Part shown: in pieces, positions 5,830 to 8,270 of the stretch
Numbering within the stretch: position 1 is the first letter of the stretch
How the letters are laid out: every line of letters begins with the position of its first letter
From: Dehalococcoidia bacterium
GTDB taxonomy: Bacteria > Chloroflexota > Dehalococcoidia > JACVQG01 > JAHKAY01
Direction of reading: 5' to 3'
Length of the DNA stretch: 8,270 nt
Assembly: GCA_030744635.1 (NCBI GenBank)
Contig: JASLQE010000201.1
Location: forward strand, 1-8,270
The notes under the pieces: model-generated
Databases searched by the model: none
What the model saw: the letters and a program-made list of their open reading frames with translations, nothing else
Told to the model about the DNA's origin: nothing
Translations under genes and position numbers: made by a program

Positions 5830-6909
5830 TTGCGCCAAGAGAAACAAGACTACTACGCCGTACTGGGTGTCCCCAGGGGGGCAGGCGAGGAAGAGATAAA
5901 GAAGGCCTACCGTAAGCTGGCCTTCAAGTACCATCCCGACCTCAATAAAGAGCCCACCGCATCCGAACACTTCAAGGAGATAAACCAGGCCTATGAGGTC
6001 CTCTCAGACCCCGAGAAAAAGGCCAAATATGACCGCTGGGGCCAAGCGGATGCGGGCTGGGGCCGCGGGTTTGAGGGCTTCGGCTTCGGTGGCCTGGGGG
6101 ACCTGTTTGATGCGTTCTTCAGTGGCACTACCACAACCACCCGTCGGGCCGCCCAGAGGGGGGCGGATATCCAGGCACACCTCACCATTACTTTTGAAGA
6201 GGCCGCGCAGGGAGTGGAGCATGGTGTTGAGGTGCAGCGGGTGGAGAACTGCTCCCAGTGCTTTGGCTCCGGCAGCCACCCCGGCAGCCAGCCTGAACAA
6301 TGTCCAGTATGCTCCGGTGCCGGCCAGGTGCGCCGGGCACAAGAGGGCCTGTTTGGCCGCTTTGTGAGTGTGTCCACCTGCGAGCGTTGCGGTGGCGAAG
6401 GCAAGGTCATAGCTGAACCGTGCTCCCAGTGCAACGGTACCGGCAAGCAAAAGGTAACCCGGCAGCTTACTGTGGGGGTGCCGGCCGGTGTGGAAGACGG
6501 CACCCAGCTACGCCTGTCCGGTGAGGGCCATAGTGGCAGCCATGACGGCCCCCCGGGCAACCTCTACATCCTGCTCTCCGTTCAGCCCCATCCACTGTTC
6601 CGGCGTGAAGGGGATGACCTGGTATACCAACTGGCCCTGAACTTCGCCCAGGCATCTCTGGGCCACAAGGTGAAAATCCCCACCATGGACGGCAAGCAGG
6701 AACTGAAAATCCCCCCCGGTACACAGTCCGGTAGGGAGTTTGTCTTCAAAGGGAAGGGAGTGCCCCACCTCCACGACCGAGGCAAAGGGGACCTGGTGGT
6801 ACAGGTCTCCGTGCTCACCCCTTCCTCCCTGACCAAAGAGCAGCGCCGCTTGCTGGAAAAGCTGGCGGATACCCTGGGGACCCCCGAAATCCCTGCTGAG
6901 GAGGCATAG
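5830..6909 (+). CDS. dnaJ: Chaperone protein DnaJ (type I Hsp40)
   Basis: Cytoplasmic co-chaperone that binds unfolded proteins and stimulates the ATPase of DnaK. The 359-residue product has the full type I layout. A J domain (about 7-70) carries HPD at 35-37, essential for DnaK contact. A Gly/Phe-rich linker follows (about 76-98). The zinc domain has four CxxCxGxG repeats (CSQCFGSG 141-148, CPVCSGAG 158-165, CERCGGEG 184-191, CSQCNGTG 198-205), all eight Cys present. C-terminal substrate-binding beta domains run from about 208 to 335. The start is TTG at 5830 with AAAGGA (5819-5824) 5 nt upstream; it lies seven codons before DYYAVLGV, as expected. It has its own promoter and is not preceded by grpE or dnaK. 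prmA follows after 6 bp, so the two are very likely cotranscribed. Confidence 0.98.
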   Translation: MRQEKQDYYAVLGVPRGAGEEEIKKAYRKLAFKYHPDLNKEPTASEHFKEINQAYEVLSDPEKKAKYDRWGQADAGWGRGFEGFGFGGLGDLFDAFFSGTTTTTRRAAQRGADIQAHLTITFEEAAQGVEHGVEVQRVENCSQCFGSGSHPGSQPEQCPVCSGAGQVRRAQEGLFGRFVSVSTCERCGGEGKVIAEPCSQCNGTGKQKVTRQLTVGVPAGVEDGTQLRLSGEGHSGSHDGPPGNLYILLSVQPHPLFRREGDDLVYQLALNFAQASLGHKVKIPTMDGKQELKIPPGTQSGREFVFKGKGVPHLHDRGKGDLVVQVSVLTPSSLTKEQRRLLEKLADTLGTPEIPAEEA

Positions 6910-6915
6910 GGGCCT

Positions 6916-7761
6916 GTGGGCCGCTGGAGGGAGGTAACGGTTGGGGTATCTGAGGCCGAGTCCGCTGAAGTGGCTGCCCTGCTACAGGCCCAGGCCCCCG
7001 GCGGCACCGTTATTGAAGAGACCCGCGAGGGGACTGTGGTCAGTGCCTATTTCCCGCTGGACAGTAGCCCGGAACCGGGCGCCGGTGCGCTAAACGCCCT
7101 GGCCCATCACTTCCCCCACCTGAGGCCGCTGGCCAGGCCTTTGCTGGAGGAGGAGTGGATGCAGGGCTGGCGGAGCTTCTTCTCCCCGCTGCCGGTGGGA
7201 GAGAGGCTGCTGATATTACCCCCATGGGAGCACCGCCGGCCTCCACATGGCCGGGTAGTGGTGGTCATTGACCCCGGCCCCGCCTTCGGCACCGGCCACC
7301 ACCCCACCACCCAGATGTGCCTAGAGGCACTGGAGCGCAACTTGAGGCCGGGCATGCGTGTGCTGGACCTGGGCACCGGGTCCGGCATACTGGCCATAGC
7401 GGCCGCCCGCCTGGGGGCGAAGAAGGTGGTAGCACTGGACACGGACCGGGTGGCAACCAAGGCCGCACGCGGCAACGCACGGGCCAACCGTGTGCTGGGG
7501 CGGGTATCCGTGCGCACCGGTAGCCTGGACGGCAGGTTGAAGCCCTTTGACCTGCTCCTGGCCAATATCAGCAGCCAGACAATCATAGAGGTAGCCCGCC
7601 CTCTGGCCCGGGCCGCCCATCCCGGTGCGGTACTAGCCGCCGGCGGCTTTCTCGCTGAGGGCCTGAGCGCTGTGGAGCGTGCACTGGGGGAGGCGGGGTG
7701 GCATACTGAAGATGTGCTCACCGGAGACGACTGGCGCACCCTGGTGGTTAGCAGGACATAG
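6916..7761 (+). CDS. prmA: Ribosomal protein L11 methyltransferase PrmA
   Basis: S-adenosylmethionine-dependent class I methyltransferase that trimethylates lysines and the N-terminus of ribosomal protein L11 in the cytoplasm. The 281-residue product (E. coli enzyme: 293) has the L11-binding N-terminal domain (about 1-65), the linker segment with WRSFFSPLPVGERLLILPPW (85-104), and the catalytic domain. The latter shows DPGPAFGTGHHPTT (119-132), the signature specific to PrmA, the SAM-binding loop DLGTGSG (151-157), an acidic ALDTD (173-177) at the end of strand 2, and LLLANISS (213-220) at the catalytic position. GTG at 6916 is chosen because translation from it begins just before WREVTVGV, the usual first strand; GAGGAGG (6898-6904) and AGGGG (6908-6912) offer ribosome binding. 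It is tightly packed after dnaJ (6 bp) and before rsmE (3 bp), an order common in Gram-positive-type and Chloroflexota genomes. Confidence 0.97.
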   Translation: MGRWREVTVGVSEAESAEVAALLQAQAPGGTVIEETREGTVVSAYFPLDSSPEPGAGALNALAHHFPHLRPLARPLLEEEWMQGWRSFFSPLPVGERLLILPPWEHRRPPHGRVVVVIDPGPAFGTGHHPTTQMCLEALERNLRPGMRVLDLGTGSGILAIAAARLGAKKVVALDTDRVATKAARGNARANRVLGRVSVRTGSLDGRLKPFDLLLANISSQTIIEVARPLARAAHPGAVLAAGGFLAEGLSAVERALGEAGWHTEDVLTGDDWRTLVVSRT

Positions 7762-7764
7762 ACT

Positions 7765-8270
7765 GTGCACCGTTTTTTCGTCTTTGAAGACTCCATACAG
7801 GGGGACAAGGTGTCCCTGGAGCCCCGTGTGGCCCGCCAGCTACGCGATGTGCTGCGTGCCCGCCAGGGCACCCGCGTCATCCTGCTGGATAACACCGGCT
7901 ACGAGTACAATGTAGAGCTTTCCTGGGTGGGCAAGGATGGCGGCGAGGCCAAGGTGAGGGAAAGCCGCCCCGCCCGCGGTGAGCCCCATACCCAGGTCCG
8001 CCTCTACCAGTCCATACTAAAGGGGGACAAGTTCGAGCTCGTCCTCCAGAAGGGCACCGAGGTAGGCATCAGCGCTTTTTACCCCGTCTTCTCCCTGCGT
8101 TCGGTGGTCACCGATGTGCGGCCCAACAAGCAGGAGCGCTGGGAGCGGGTCCTCGCCGAGGCCGCCGAGCAGTCCGGTCGGGGACGCCTGCCCCTCCTCT
8201 CGGGGCCAGTGTTGTTCACCGATGCCTGCGAGGGCGTGGAGGGGCTGTCCCTGATGCCTTATGAAGGGGA
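7765..8270 (+). CDS. rsmE: 16S rRNA (uracil1498-N3)-methyltransferase RsmE, 3'-truncated by the window edge
   Basis: SPOUT-class methyltransferase that uses S-adenosylmethionine to make m3U1498 in the decoding region of 16S rRNA. The frame stays open from GTG 7765 to the window end, giving 168 residues of the usual 240-250. Landmarks are MHRFFV at the N-terminus, LRDVLRARQG (26-35) in the PUA-like domain, LYQSILKGDKFELVLQKGTE (80-99) opening the SPOUT domain, GISAFYPVFSLRSV (101-114), and KQERWERVLAEAAEQSGRG (122-140). All are in family order. The missing part should hold the trefoil knot with the GPEGG SAM-binding loop. The start lies 3 bp after the prmA stop, with AGGA (7753-7756) 8 nt upstream inside the prmA end, which suggests coupled translation. 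Identification is secure. Confidence 0.96.
   Translation, partial: MHRFFVFEDSIQGDKVSLEPRVARQLRDVLRARQGTRVILLDNTGYEYNVELSWVGKDGGEAKVRESRPARGEPHTQVRLYQSILKGDKFELVLQKGTEVGISAFYPVFSLRSVVTDVRPNKQERWERVLAEAAEQSGRGRLPLLSGPVLFTDACEGVEGLSLMPYEG

Noticed and set aside
7107..7895. Open frame of 262 codons on the - strand across prmA and the start of rsmE
   Set aside because: It is antisense to two confidently identified genes, and its Ser/Arg/Pro-rich composition is that of a frame shadow.

Overview
The window is an ordinary chromosomal segment of a high-GC bacterium, read as eight protein-coding genes plus one probable gene remnant. The gene set and arrangement fit an uncultivated anaerobic Chloroflexota of the Dehalococcoidia type: a 2-hydroxyacyl-CoA dehydratase/benzoyl-CoA reductase-family subunit, a TRAP carboxylate permease, a dnaJ-prmA-rsmE cluster, and frequent GTG/TTG starts. 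The taxon is inferred from gene style only; no rRNA or marker phylogeny is possible here.

Layout. Positions 1-645 (+) hold the C-terminal three quarters of dihydropteroate synthase (folP), cut by the window edge. It converges on a divergent plsY-type acyl-phosphate:glycerol-3-phosphate acyltransferase (1324-668, -), with a hairpin between them. From 1325 to 1439 lies a short divergent promoter region. An MFS drug/proton antiporter-like permease follows (1440-2879, +), apparently on a leaderless mRNA. It converges on a 2-hydroxyacyl-CoA dehydratase-family subunit (4035-2899, -). The 284-bp AT-rich gap 4036-4319 carries two back-to-back promoters, two dyad symmetries, and a short stretch that looks like the C-terminal end of a TRAP small permease (DctQ). 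It leads directly into an intact TRAP large permease dctM (4320-5621, +). After a 208-bp non-coding gap with its own promoter comes a tight operon of dnaJ (5830-6909), prmA (6916-7761) and rsmE (7765 to beyond the window end).

How the genes fit together. The right end is a proteostasis/ribosome-maturation operon: a Hsp70 co-chaperone, ribosomal protein L11 trimethylation and 16S rRNA U1498 methylation. The middle pairs a carboxylate importer with a divergently transcribed acyl-CoA dehydratase/reductase-type subunit across a shared control region, which could mean import and anaerobic breakdown of an organic acid. The pairing is suggestive only, because the partner dehydratase subunit, the ATP-dependent activator and the TRAP binding protein are all absent from the window. 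The left end is folate and phospholipid housekeeping.

No mobile element, CRISPR array, RNA gene or clearly new multi-gene system was found. The points most worth a second look are the dctQ remnant next to a strong promoter, the PlsY homologue whose usual catalytic residues are mostly substituted, the solitary dehydratase subunit, and the apparently leaderless MFS mRNA.
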